Source: Xylanimonas cellulosilytica
GTDB taxonomy: Bacteria > Actinomycetota > Actinomycetes > Actinomycetales > Actinomycetaceae
DNA length: 64,000 bases
Direction of reading: 5' to 3'
Assembly (NCBI GenBank): GCA_001072465.1
Contig: JVKM01000021.1
Span: 1 to 64,000, forward strand
The first letter of the stretch is position 1, and each line of letters starts with the position of its first letter. Positions 1 through 7,167 of the stretch are shown here, piece after piece. The position numbers were made by a program, and so were the translations under genes. The notes under the pieces are model-generated. The model was not told where the DNA came from. It was given only the letters and a program-made list of their open reading frames with translations, and made no database searches.

Positions 1-83
1 TGGAGGGGTCTGGGTTTTTCGGACCGTTTGTTTTGAGAGGGTTGTTCTGAGTAGTCCCGGCTGCTTGTGGCCGGGCAGAATGG

Positions 84-371
84 ATGACCATGAGGAAGTT
101 CTCGAAGCACACGCCTGAGCAGATTGTCGTGAAGCTGGAGAAGGCCGAGGCGTTGCGAGGTGAGGGCATGAGTACGGCCCAGGCCTGCCGCGTGCTGGGT
201 ATCAGTGAGGCGACGTTGTGCCGGTGGCGTCAGCGTTATGGGTCAATGAATCGTAGTGAGGCCAAGGAACTGCGTGAGTTGCGTGAGCAAAACGCGCGCC
301 TCAAACAGTTGCTGGGCCAAGCAGAGCTAGAAAAGGCAGCGTTGCGAGAGCTGGCGGAGGGAAACTTCTAA
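84..371 (+). CDS. IS3-family transposase OrfA (helix-turn-helix protein)
   Basis: This 95-residue protein binds the IS ends and supplies the N-terminal DNA-binding part of the OrfAB transposase. A helix-turn-helix is visible around residues 28-52 (STAQACRVLGISEATLCRWR), followed by a leucine-zipper-like coiled coil (ELREQNARLKQLLGQAELEK). An alternative start is the ATG six bases downstream. The orfB frame is -1 relative to this one and is open upstream for over 60 bases. An A-rich stretch near 330-335 inside orfA is therefore a plausible, though not canonical, site of programmed -1 frameshifting to make the fused transposase. Confidence 0.9.
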   Translation: MTMRKFSKHTPEQIVVKLEKAEALRGEGMSTAQACRVLGISEATLCRWRQRYGSMNRSEAKELRELREQNARLKQLLGQAELEKAALRELAEGNF

Positions 372-394
372 GCCCGGCGCGCAGGCACGAGGCT

Positions 395-1216
395 GTGAGC
401 TACCTGGTTGGCCAGGGGTTTTCTCAGCGCCTTGCATGCCGCGTTGCCGGGCTGTCCCGGTCAGCGTATTGCCGGGCCCGCGCGGCGGGCGGGGCGAAAA
501 CGCTGCGTGATCATGGGCCTGTGCGCCAGTGGATGAACGATTTTGCCGCCACGCATCGACGCTGGGGCTATAAACGCGCCTGGGCGCGGGCCAAGAGTGA
601 GGGCGTTGTCGTGGGGCGTGATACGTTCCGGCGCTTGTGGCGCACCGAAGGACTGCGCGTGCGCCCGCGCAAAGCCCCCAAGCCCCGCACTGCGCCGCGC
701 CTCCAGCGCCTGGTCAAGGCTAGTACGCCGGGGCAGGTGTGGGCCATTGATTTCCAGTTCGATTCGGATTGGAGGGGGCGCGTGTTCAAGGTCTGTAACC
801 TCATCGATGAGTTCACGCGCCAGCACCTGGCTTTCCGCGTCGAGCGGCGCATGGGAGCCGCCGACGTGATCGAAATGCTTGACCTGGCTGCCCTAACCCA
901 TGGGGCACCCCAGGTGCTGCGCGCCGATAACGGGCCCGAATTCATCGCCGCCGCCTTGGGGCGCTGGGCCAACGAGCACAACACGCTCCAAGCGTTCATC
1001 CCGCCGGGCCAACCCTGGCATAACGGGTTCGTGGAGTCCTTGCACAACCGGATGCGTGATGAACTCCTGGAGGACAACATGTTCGAAGGGCTTGACCATG
1101 CGCGCGCCCTGATCGGTGCTTGGTCCCAGCGCTACAATGAAGAGCACCCCCACAGCGCGCTGGACTGGCTCTCACCCAACCAATACGCGCGCCAATGGGC
1201 ACAACACCACCAATAA
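395..1216 (+). CDS. IS3-family transposase OrfB (DDE integrase core)
   Basis: A 273-residue catalytic half of an IS3-type transposase. It has an N-terminal HTH_21-like segment (GYKRAWARAKSEG, about residues 58-70) and then the rve integrase core. The three acidic residues are visible in VWAIDFQFDSDW (first D), LRADNGPEF (second D) and GFVESLHNRMRDE (E). The stated start is a GTG. The real product is probably OrfAB made by -1 frameshifting from orfA, since this frame is open well upstream of 395. The C-terminal motif HSALDWLSPNQYARQW is shared with the decayed copy near 28.35 kb, confirming that the two elements are related. Confidence 0.92.
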   Translation: MSYLVGQGFSQRLACRVAGLSRSAYCRARAAGGAKTLRDHGPVRQWMNDFAATHRRWGYKRAWARAKSEGVVVGRDTFRRLWRTEGLRVRPRKAPKPRTAPRLQRLVKASTPGQVWAIDFQFDSDWRGRVFKVCNLIDEFTRQHLAFRVERRMGAADVIEMLDLAALTHGAPQVLRADNGPEFIAAALGRWANEHNTLQAFIPPGQPWHNGFVESLHNRMRDELLEDNMFEGLDHARALIGAWSQRYNEEHPHSALDWLSPNQYARQWAQHHQ

Positions 1217-1264
1217 CAACCAACAACCCTCAAAACACCCGGTCCACAAAACCAGACCAGGCCA

Positions 1265-2350
1265 AGTCGGCGGGCGACGCAGAGCGGGCTCACCCTCAAA
1301 CACCGCTTTAGCAGTACCGGTCAAAGAGTTTCGTTCAATACCGAGTTGTTCCGCAATATCGGACCAGTCGTTGTCCTCGAGCGCAATGGAACTATCCAGA
1401 ATATACTGCGTCACTCGTCGCAGCTCATCGGCGCTCAGCTTACGCTCCTGTCGACCAGAACGAATCCGCAGATTCGCGAGTGCCGCAACGATTCTGAACT
1501 TCTGAAACGCCGGCTGCGCAATTTCAGCCCGGAATTTCGATTCCTGCCCCGGTAGCTGATCACAGCCAACCCGCATATTTCGTCGCACCCCATCTCGAGG
1601 GTTAATCACGTGAAACACCCGCTTCATCAACTCATCAATCTGAGAGGATTCCACGCGCTGGAACCTGAGAATTTGCGTGAGCTCATGATATGTATCGCTC
1701 TGGTACTGTCGACCGCGAAACAAGCCTTGCGTACCACGCAACGCCTGAAACGCATAGCGTTCGTCTGCGACATAGGCAGAGGCCAGCTGTCCTTGCGTAG
1801 CTTCGGCGTCAATAGTTACCCCAAGGGCTTCACAGACCCTTTGGTTCACTGTAATGAGCGCTTTGCTCGGGTAAGGAGCCCGAGCCAACGATGCCACAGA
1901 TGTATATGAGTTCCGCCAACCACGATGCCTCGCGATATGCCTAACGGCAATTGCGAGCATCTCCTTGCGTTCTGCCGGATCTGACACGTAGGAGTCGAGC
2001 AGCTCTGCACGCACGTGCCAAGGTTCGTGCTGGTCAGTGAATTCTTCGAGGTCAGGAAGCGGCCATCCCAGCTCTTCAGACAAGTAGGCATCCAGTTCCC
2101 TCAGGCGCCTCTTGTTCCTGAGCCCTCGCCTTCTCGCTCGGCGCGCAATACCAGCCGTTTTCTTGCGGCTAACTTCCTTTCGATCACCAGGCTCAGCACC
2201 GCCATCGTGTAGATGAACAGTTGAGTTGAGCAGCTTGGTAGGAGTTCCGCGTCCATCAACCTCGATCGCACAGAAACCAATGGACTTGAGACCAACATCG
2301 ATGCCAATACGGTAGTGACGACGCTGTACATTTGCCGAATAAGTACTCAT
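1265..2350 (-). pseudogene. cas9: type II-C Cas9, N-terminal 362 codons, cut off by the IS
   Basis: Reading leftward from the ATG at 2350, the protein opens with MSTYSANVQRRHYRIGIDVG. The RuvC-I catalytic aspartate is at about residue 18 (IGIDVGLKSIGF). An arginine-rich bridge helix follows (RKKTAGIARRARRRGLRNKR, about residues 62-81), and then REC-lobe sequence with HIARHRGWRN. From memory this order and these motifs match Corynebacterium diphtheriae Cas9, including an RPPT motif exactly where the reading frame runs into the IS end. RuvC-II, HNH, RuvC-III and the PAM-interacting domain are absent here, so the fragment cannot be a nuclease. The rest, if kept, lies beyond the left edge. The frame up to the IS junction is free of stops, which suggests a recent insertion. 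The ATG has only a weak ribosome binding site and lies 43 bases after the tracrRNA terminator. Confidence 0.93.
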
Positions 2351-2392
2351 GCACCCATCGTGGCACAAAGCACACACATTTGTGTCTGTTTG

Positions 2393-2426
2393 AAAAGATA
2401 CCGGGCTCCTCAATTGAGGACCCCGG
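2393..2426 (-). terminator. Rho-independent terminator between tracrRNA and cas9
   Basis: A near-perfect inverted repeat (2401-2426) with arms CCGGG-C-TCCTCA and TGAGGA-C-CCCGG has a single C/C mismatch. On the minus strand it is followed by TATCTTTT. It sits 43 bases before the cas9 start, so cas9 needs its own promoter or read-through. Confidence 0.7.
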
Positions 2427-2488
2427 CCTACTGCAGAGCAGTGAGCATTCGAAACCGCTAACTTGTCGGTTCTTGCTAAGATTCAGTC
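2393..2488 (-). ncRNA. predicted tracrRNA of the type II-C CRISPR-Cas system
   Basis: The RNA is read leftward and would be about 96 nt. In order it shows: a candidate anti-repeat (minus strand of 2473-2488, ACTGAATCTTAGCAAG); a 5-bp hairpin with arms AACCG/CGGTT (2453-2457 and 2467-2471); the single-stranded linker TCGAATGCTC; a small ACTGC/GCAGT hairpin (2430-2434 and 2438-2442); and a 12-bp GC-rich terminator hairpin at 2401-2426 ending in TATCTTTT. Nexus and linker resemble the C. diphtheriae tracrRNA as I remember it. A sigma70-type promoter sits at the right distance upstream. The location, just upstream of cas9 on the same strand, fits type II-C loci. No CRISPR repeat lies in the window to confirm the anti-repeat, and the 5' end is inferred from the promoter. 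Confidence 0.75.
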
Positions 2489-2494
2489 GTTTAC

Positions 2495-2523
2495 AGCATA
2501 CATCTCCGATTCCAGATATGCAA
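2495..2523 (-). promoter_or_regulatory. sigma70-type promoter for the tracrRNA
   Basis: On the minus strand a -35 box TTGCAT (2518-2523) and a -10 box TATGCT (2495-2500) are separated by exactly 17 bases. Transcription would start near 2488, at the start of the predicted anti-repeat. Confidence 0.6.
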
Positions 2524-2615
2524 GCCACATCCGCAAGGACTTTTCGGCGAGGCCACCCCACCCACTTCCGCGCGCCACTGCGACACATGGGGCGCGATCC
2601 TGAAACAATGGGGGC

Positions 2616-4259
2616 ATGTCGAATGACCCGCGTGAAAACCTGCATGGCTCGGACAGCCAGGAGCTGGCCGACGTGACGGCCGACGCCGCCCGCACCTCCG
2701 ACGAGGCGCCCGCCCCGCGCAGCGCCCTCTCGTCGTTCGAGGAGATCCTCAGCGGCACCACCCACGAGGCCGAGGCCCCCACCGCCGACACCCCCGCAGA
2801 AACGCTCGCCGACGACGGCGCGCAGGACCTGCAGGAGACCCTCGTGTCCTCCACCCCCCTCGTCTCAACCGACGAGGCCGAGGCCACCCCCGCCGCGCTC
2901 ACGACCGACGCGGCGACAGCAGCGCAGACCACAGCCGAGACCGCCAGCGACATTGCGCCCGAGACCGCGACCCCGCAGGCCGCGCCGCAGCAGCCCTCCC
3001 AGGAGCTCACGCCCGCCAACAGCGCCAACACCACGGGCAACAGCGCGGCAACGAACGCCAACAACGCCGTCGCCGCCCCCGTGCACCTGCCGCCCGCCGA
3101 GCCGCGCCCCTGGTACCGCTCGCGCCGTTCCTTCTCCGCGAAGGGCCGCGGCGGCCGCGTCCAGGTCGCCGGCCTGGGCATCACCTACACGGACCACGTG
3201 ACCGGCGCGGTCCTCCTCGCCGACATCGACCTGGGCTTCCGCGCCCGCTCGCTGAGCGCGATCCTGGACCCGACGGGCCGCCGCGCCCGCGCCCTCTTCC
3301 TGATCCTCGCGGGCCTCGAGGAGCCGCAGGCCGGCCGCATCGTCGCCGCGCCCTCGCGCTCACTGGCCGCGCGCCTCGCGGGCCGCATCGGCTCGGTCGC
3401 GCTGATCCGCGCCGACTCCCCGCTCGACGAGTCCCTGACGATCCGCCAGAACATCCTCGCTCCCCTGTCCGCGACGGGTTCCGTCGCCGACTGGGACAAC
3501 CTCGTGGGCGCCCTGCAGATCACGGGCCTCGCCCAGCGCGTCGACCTGCGCCCCTCCGAGCTCTCCGAGTGGGAGCGCTTCAAGGCCCTCATCGCCCGCG
3601 CGATCGTGTCCGGCGCTGAGGTCTTCCTCATCGAAGACCCGGTCTCCCTGCCCGCCGCCGCGCGCGAAGAGCTCGGCCCCCTCCTGCGGTCCCTCGCGAA
3701 CGCGGGCTGCGCGGTCGTCATCGCGACCCCGAACGCCGAGGTCGCGGCCGCCTCCGACCGCGCGATCCTCCTGACGAACGGCCGGGTCACGCTCGACGCA
3801 CCCAACCCCTCGGCCGCGATCATCGCCGCCTCCCTGGAGGCCAACCCCGAGGACCCGAAGGCCCTCCTCGGCCCGATCCCCTCGGCGCTGCCCGCCTCCT
3901 TCGACGAGGTCATCTCCCCCACCGGCTCCTCCTCGGCCCCCGCGTGGCACCCGCTCGGCACCTCCGACGAGGCCGGGGCACAGACCTCGGACGCTCAGCA
4001 GGCCCCCGAACCCGAGGAAGCAGCCGAGGCCGCCCTCGACGCGGCGACCACCCGCGTGGAGGCCGCCCCCGCCCAGGCAACCCAGGCGACCGAGGTCCCC
4101 CAGGCCTCGCCCGAGCCCCGCACCGAGACCGCGATGCGCGGCATCCCCGTCGTCGAAGCCGAGGACCCGGCCCTGGCCGAGCCCGAGGTCTCCGACCTGG
4201 TCGTGCGCGCCCGCAAGATCCTCTCCGACCTGCCCGGCTCGATCGCCCCGCAGGAGTAA
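2616..4259 (+). CDS. ABC-ATPase-like protein with degenerate nucleotide-binding motifs and disordered Ala/Thr/Glu-rich tails
   Basis: The 547-residue protein has three parts. Residues 1-165 are low-complexity, rich in Ala, Thr, Glu and Pro. Residues about 185-395 align in order with an ABC ATPase. Residues 400-547 are again low-complexity. All three nucleotide-binding motifs look ruined. The Walker A position reads ILDPTGRRARALF, with the lysine gone. The signature position reads LSEWERFKALIARAI instead of LSGGQ. The Walker B position reads VFLIEDP with D and E swapped. No signal peptide or membrane segment is visible. It precedes the Holin-X/DUF3618 pair by 92 bases on the same strand. I infer a structural or regulatory pseudo-ATPase; the real role is unknown. 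The C-terminal tail contains an in-frame copy of the dispersed GACGAGGCCGGGGC repeat. Confidence 0.8.
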   Translation: MSNDPRENLHGSDSQELADVTADAARTSDEAPAPRSALSSFEEILSGTTHEAEAPTADTPAETLADDGAQDLQETLVSSTPLVSTDEAEATPAALTTDAATAAQTTAETASDIAPETATPQAAPQQPSQELTPANSANTTGNSAATNANNAVAAPVHLPPAEPRPWYRSRRSFSAKGRGGRVQVAGLGITYTDHVTGAVLLADIDLGFRARSLSAILDPTGRRARALFLILAGLEEPQAGRIVAAPSRSLAARLAGRIGSVALIRADSPLDESLTIRQNILAPLSATGSVADWDNLVGALQITGLAQRVDLRPSELSEWERFKALIARAIVSGAEVFLIEDPVSLPAAAREELGPLLRSLANAGCAVVIATPNAEVAAASDRAILLTNGRVTLDAPNPSAAIIAASLEANPEDPKALLGPIPSALPASFDEVISPTGSSSAPAWHPLGTSDEAGAQTSDAQQAPEPEEAAEAALDAATTRVEAAPAQATQATEVPQASPEPRTETAMRGIPVVEAEDPALAEPEVSDLVVRARKILSDLPGSIAPQE

Positions 4260-4308
4260 CGTAACGGTCACTGCAAGCCGCCATTCTTCGTGAGACACTA
4301 GGCGTATC

Positions 4309-4324
4309 AGGCGAGGCCTCGCCT
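4309..4324. promoter_or_regulatory. 16-bp perfect palindrome upstream of the Holin-X gene
   Basis: AGGCGAGGCCTCGCCT is a perfect inverted repeat 27 bases before the start of the Holin-X gene. It is placed like an operator or a 5'-UTR hairpin. No regulator can be named. Confidence 0.35.
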
Positions 4325-4351
4325 CGTTCACCCGTACGCGCAGGAGCATCC

Positions 4352-4798
4352 ATGACTCAGCCCACCCCTCAGCCCGGGCAGTACCCGCCCGCTGCCCCCG
4401 CACCCGCCGCCGGCGAGGCGCGTCCCAGCATCGGCGCCCTCTTCGCGTCGGTCACCGGCCAGATCTCCAGCATCATCCGCGACGAGGTCGAGCTAAACAA
4501 GGCGAAGCTGCGCGCCTTCGCGTCCAAGAGCGGTAAGGGCATCGGCCTCCTCGTGGCCGCCGCGGTCTTCGCGCTCTACCTGCTGGGCTGGGTCTTCCAC
4601 ACGATCGAGGTCGCCCTCGAACTCGTCGTCCCCGCGTGGGCGGCGTCGCTGATCGTCGTCGGCATCCTCCTCCTGATCGTGCTGATCCTGGCGCTCGTGG
4701 GCGTCAGCTCCCTGAAGAGCGCGCAGGCCCACCGCCCCGACCCGGCCGCGTCGGTCGCCGCCACCAAGGAAGCCATCGAGAAGGGACTGGGCAAGTGA
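4352..4798 (+). CDS. actinobacterial Holin-X family membrane protein
   Basis: A 148-residue protein. A Pro/Ala-rich N-terminus is followed by a segment with the family's charged helix (SIIRDEVELNKAKLRAFA, about residues 46-63). Two hydrophobic membrane spans follow (about 70-95 and 100-123), then a short polar tail. This is the layout of the putative Actinobacterial Holin-X family, which is not a phage gene in these chromosomes and whose role is unknown. The stop overlaps the GTG start of the DUF3618 gene by four bases (GTGA), so the two are translationally coupled. Confidence 0.85.
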   Translation: MTQPTPQPGQYPPAAPAPAAGEARPSIGALFASVTGQISSIIRDEVELNKAKLRAFASKSGKGIGLLVAAAVFALYLLGWVFHTIEVALELVVPAWAASLIVVGILLLIVLILALVGVSSLKSAQAHRPDPAASVAATKEAIEKGLGK

Positions 4799-5223
4799 GC
4801 ACCAACCTCGATACGCGTAACGTGACCGTCGGCGAGGCCGCCCCCGCCGAGCCGCGCACGGAAGCCCAGATCACCGCCGACCTCGAGCGTCAGCGCGCCG
4901 AACTGGCCGCCACGATCGACCAGCTGTACGCGCGCGTGCAGCCCGCGGCCCTCGCCCAGGAGGCGAAGGAAGAGGCCAGCGCCCGCTTCGCCTCCTTCAA
5001 GCAGTCCGCATCGCTGACCCTGCAGGACGCCGCCGGCGGTAACGCCGAGGCCATCAAGAAGGTCGGCGTCGTCGCACTTTCCGCAGTCGGCGCCATCGGT
5101 GTGATCGTCCTGCTGGCGACCCGCTCGTCGCGTCGTTCCCGTCGCGAGGCCCGCCGCGCCGCCCGCGAGGCCGCCGCGCACACGCTTCAGGCTCTCAAGT
5201 CCGACGTGACCGAAGCCCTGTAA
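4795..5223 (+). CDS. DUF3618 domain membrane protein
   Basis: A 142-residue protein starting at the GTG that overlaps the previous stop. The characteristic DUF3618 helix is near the N-terminus (ADLERQRAELAATIDQLYAR, about residues 23-42). A single membrane span lies around residues 83-103 (VGVVALSAVGAIGVIVLLA), and then comes a strongly basic Arg-rich stretch. DUF3618 proteins are regularly encoded next to Holin-X proteins in actinobacteria; the pair may form an envelope-associated complex. Function is unknown. Confidence 0.85.
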   Translation: MSTNLDTRNVTVGEAAPAEPRTEAQITADLERQRAELAATIDQLYARVQPAALAQEAKEEASARFASFKQSASLTLQDAAGGNAEAIKKVGVVALSAVGAIGVIVLLATRSSRRSRREARRAAREAAAHTLQALKSDVTEAL

Positions 5224-5237
5224 GCAGCAACTGACGC

Positions 5238-5288
5238 GAACCGGCGTAACTCCGGCCACACTGGCCGAGGGTTGCGCCGGTTCTATTT
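5238..5288 (+). terminator. terminator after the Holin-X/DUF3618 pair
   Basis: Arms GAACCGGCGTAAC (5238-5250) and GTTGCGCCGGTTC (5271-5283) pair with one G/T wobble. A smaller inner GGCCACACTGGCC hairpin lies in the loop, and the arms are followed by TATTTCC. Confidence 0.7.
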
Positions 5289-5457
5289 CCCCAGTTTCGT
5301 GGGCATCCGCGCCCCTGGAGCCGCTCCGCTGAGCGCGCAAAACCCAATCCAAGGTGAGGTCAATGCCCGTCATTAGCTATGATGGTCCCACGAAACATTT
5401 TGAACACCCAGGGAACCGCTTCACGCGGACCCGAACGACGCGGAGGGGGTCGACGCC

Positions 5458-5736
5458 ATGGGGCGCGGCCGTCAAAAGGCTAAGCAGATGAAAGTCGCTC
5501 GGAAGCTGAAGTACTTCAGCCCCGACACCGACCTAAACGCACTTCAGCGCGAGCTGGCGGATGAGGACTCGTACCTGGCACACGTGCCGGCGGACGAGCC
5601 CGAAGAGGACGATGCGATCGACGACGACCTCTACTCGAAATACGCCGACTTCGCCGAGATGCCCGCAGAAGACGACGACATCGATCCAGAGCAGCTCGAT
5701 GAGTCCTTCTGGACGGGTGGATCCTCCACTAAGTAA
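5458..5736 (+). CDS. DUF3073 domain protein
   Basis: A 92-residue acidic protein with the DUF3073 signature at its very N-terminus (MGRGRQKAKQMKVARKLKYF, then SPDTDLNALQREL). The family is conserved across actinobacteria and has no assigned function. The C-terminal half is rich in Asp and Glu. It is a single-gene unit, preceded by a 234-base gap and followed by a strong terminator. Confidence 0.92.
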   Translation: MGRGRQKAKQMKVARKLKYFSPDTDLNALQRELADEDSYLAHVPADEPEEDDAIDDDLYSKYADFAEMPAEDDDIDPEQLDESFWTGGSSTK

Positions 5737-5750
5737 CGGCTCAGCCACAC

Positions 5751-5773
5751 GGCGGACCGAGAACCGGTCCGCC
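5751..5773 (+). terminator. terminator after the DUF3073 gene
   Basis: A perfect 9-bp stem, GGCGGACCG/CGGTCCGCC, with a five-base loop lies 15 bases after the stop codon. It is followed by GCTTTGG. Confidence 0.65.
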
Positions 5774-5906
5774 GCTTTGGCGTACCCGAAACACTATTTC
5801 TGACGCGCACACGCGACGAGGGGTCGAGGCCCGCAGGCCTCGACCCCTCTCACGCACTCAGAGCAGGCGCGCCGCTCAGCGAAGCTCAGCTCAGGCCACG
5901 CGCCGC

Positions 5907-7067
5907 TCAGCCGACGCGGTACTCGCCGTGCAGCAGCACGGCACCCGCCTGGACGCCCTTCGTGCCGGAGATGAGGCGCACGCCGGAGGAATCCGCGCCG
6001 AGGTCGGCGACCGACCCGAAGCCGGCCACGGTTCCGTCGGCGCCGGCCGACGTGACGGAGCCCAGGACCCACGCCGCCACGCCGGCCTCGTTGATCGCGG
6101 ACAGGACCTCGGAGGCCACGGACGCGGAGACGACGGCGACCATGCCGACGCCCAGGTTCAGGGAGTCCTCCATGCCGACCCAGGTGACGTCGCCGCCGCG
6201 GCGCACCCAGTCGAACACGGCGGGCACGGTCCACGTGGAGCGGTCGACGGTCGCCACCGCGCCGACAGGCAGGACGCGCGACAGGTTCGCGGCCAGGCCG
6301 CCGCCGGTCACGTGCGAGTAGGCGTGGATGCCGCCGACGCCGAAGCGCTCAACCAGGTCGAGGCACAGGCGCGTGTACAGGCGTGTGGGCTCGAGGAGCT
6401 CCTCGCCGAGGGTGCGGCCGAACTCGGCCACGTGGGACTCCAGCGAGGCGCCGACGCGGGAGACGACCGAGCGCACCAGCGAGTAGCCGTTGGAGTGCAG
6501 GCCCGAAGAGGCCATGGCGATGACGACGTCGCCGTCGGCCACGCGCTCGGGGCCCAGCAGTTTGGAGGCGTCCACGACGCCGGTCGCGGCGCCCGCGATG
6601 TCGTAGTCGTCAGGTTCCATGACGCCCGGGTGCTCGGCGGTCTCGCCGCCGATGAGGGGCGTGCCCGTGGCCTCGCAGGCCCGCGCGATGCCGGTGACGA
6701 TGGAGGCGATGCGCTCGGGGACGACATGCCCGCAGGCGATGTAGTCGGTCATGAGGACCGGGCGCGCGCCGATCACGACGATGTCGTCGACGACCATACC
6801 GACCAGGTCCTGGCCAATCGTGTCGTGCACGTCCATGGCCTGCGCGATCGCGATCTTCGTGCCCACGCCGTCCGTGGAGGTCGCGAGCAGCGGCTTCTCC
6901 ATGCCCAGCAGCGCCGACGCGTCGACCATGCCGGCGAATCCGCCCGTCGCGCCCAGGACGGTGGAGTCGTGGGTGGCGGCCACCGCGCTCTTCATCAGTT
7001 CGACGGCGCGGTCGCCCGCGGCGGTGTCGACGCCAGCGGTCGCGTAGTCCAGGGGGGTGTCGGTCAT
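5907..7067 (-). CDS. purM: phosphoribosylformylglycinamidine cyclo-ligase (AIR synthetase)
   Basis: Catalyses the ATP-dependent closure of FGAM to AIR, step five of purine synthesis. The 386-residue product begins MTDTPLDYATAGVDTAAGD. It shows the PurM N-terminal region with STDGVGTKIAIAQ (about residues 55-67), the DLVGMVVDDIVVIGARP strand and the IGGETAEHPG motif, then the AIRS_C domain with GLHSNGYSLVR. The ATG at 7067 was chosen because upstream codons are not PurM-like and it sits exactly at the conserved N-terminus. It follows purF by 100 bases on the same strand, so the two are probably co-transcribed. Confidence 0.96.
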   Translation of the reverse strand: MTDTPLDYATAGVDTAAGDRAVELMKSAVAATHDSTVLGATGGFAGMVDASALLGMEKPLLATSTDGVGTKIAIAQAMDVHDTIGQDLVGMVVDDIVVIGARPVLMTDYIACGHVVPERIASIVTGIARACEATGTPLIGGETAEHPGVMEPDDYDIAGAATGVVDASKLLGPERVADGDVVIAMASSGLHSNGYSLVRSVVSRVGASLESHVAEFGRTLGEELLEPTRLYTRLCLDLVERFGVGGIHAYSHVTGGGLAANLSRVLPVGAVATVDRSTWTVPAVFDWVRRGGDVTWVGMEDSLNLGVGMVAVVSASVASEVLSAINEAGVAAWVLGSVTSAGADGTVAGFGSVADLGADSSGVRLISGTKGVQAGAVLLHGEYRVG

Positions 7068-7167
7068 GGGTGGTGCCTTTCGCGGATGGCGCTCGACGAG
7101 GCCGTGTCTGGGTGGTCGGGTTGAGAACGACGCCCGCGGCGCAGGGGTTGCGTCGCGGGCGTGGAGG

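Larger units (their letters stand above)
1..1264 (+). mobile_element. IS3-family insertion sequence, apparently complete, inserted in cas9
   Basis: The element runs from the first base of the window to about 1264. Its ends are imperfect inverted repeats: the left end begins TGGAGGGGTCTGGGTTTTT and the right end, read on the minus strand from 1264, begins TGGCCTGGTCTGGTTTTGT, both followed by GGACCG. It carries two overlapping-phase genes typical of IS3 elements, orfA and orfB in the -1 frame, both open, so it may still be active. It splits cas9, whose N-terminal part continues at 1265. The target duplication cannot be checked because the left flank lies outside the window. A shorter, decayed relative in the opposite orientation sits at 28312-28731. 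The resemblance of OrfB to the IS407 group is an impression only. Confidence 0.88.
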
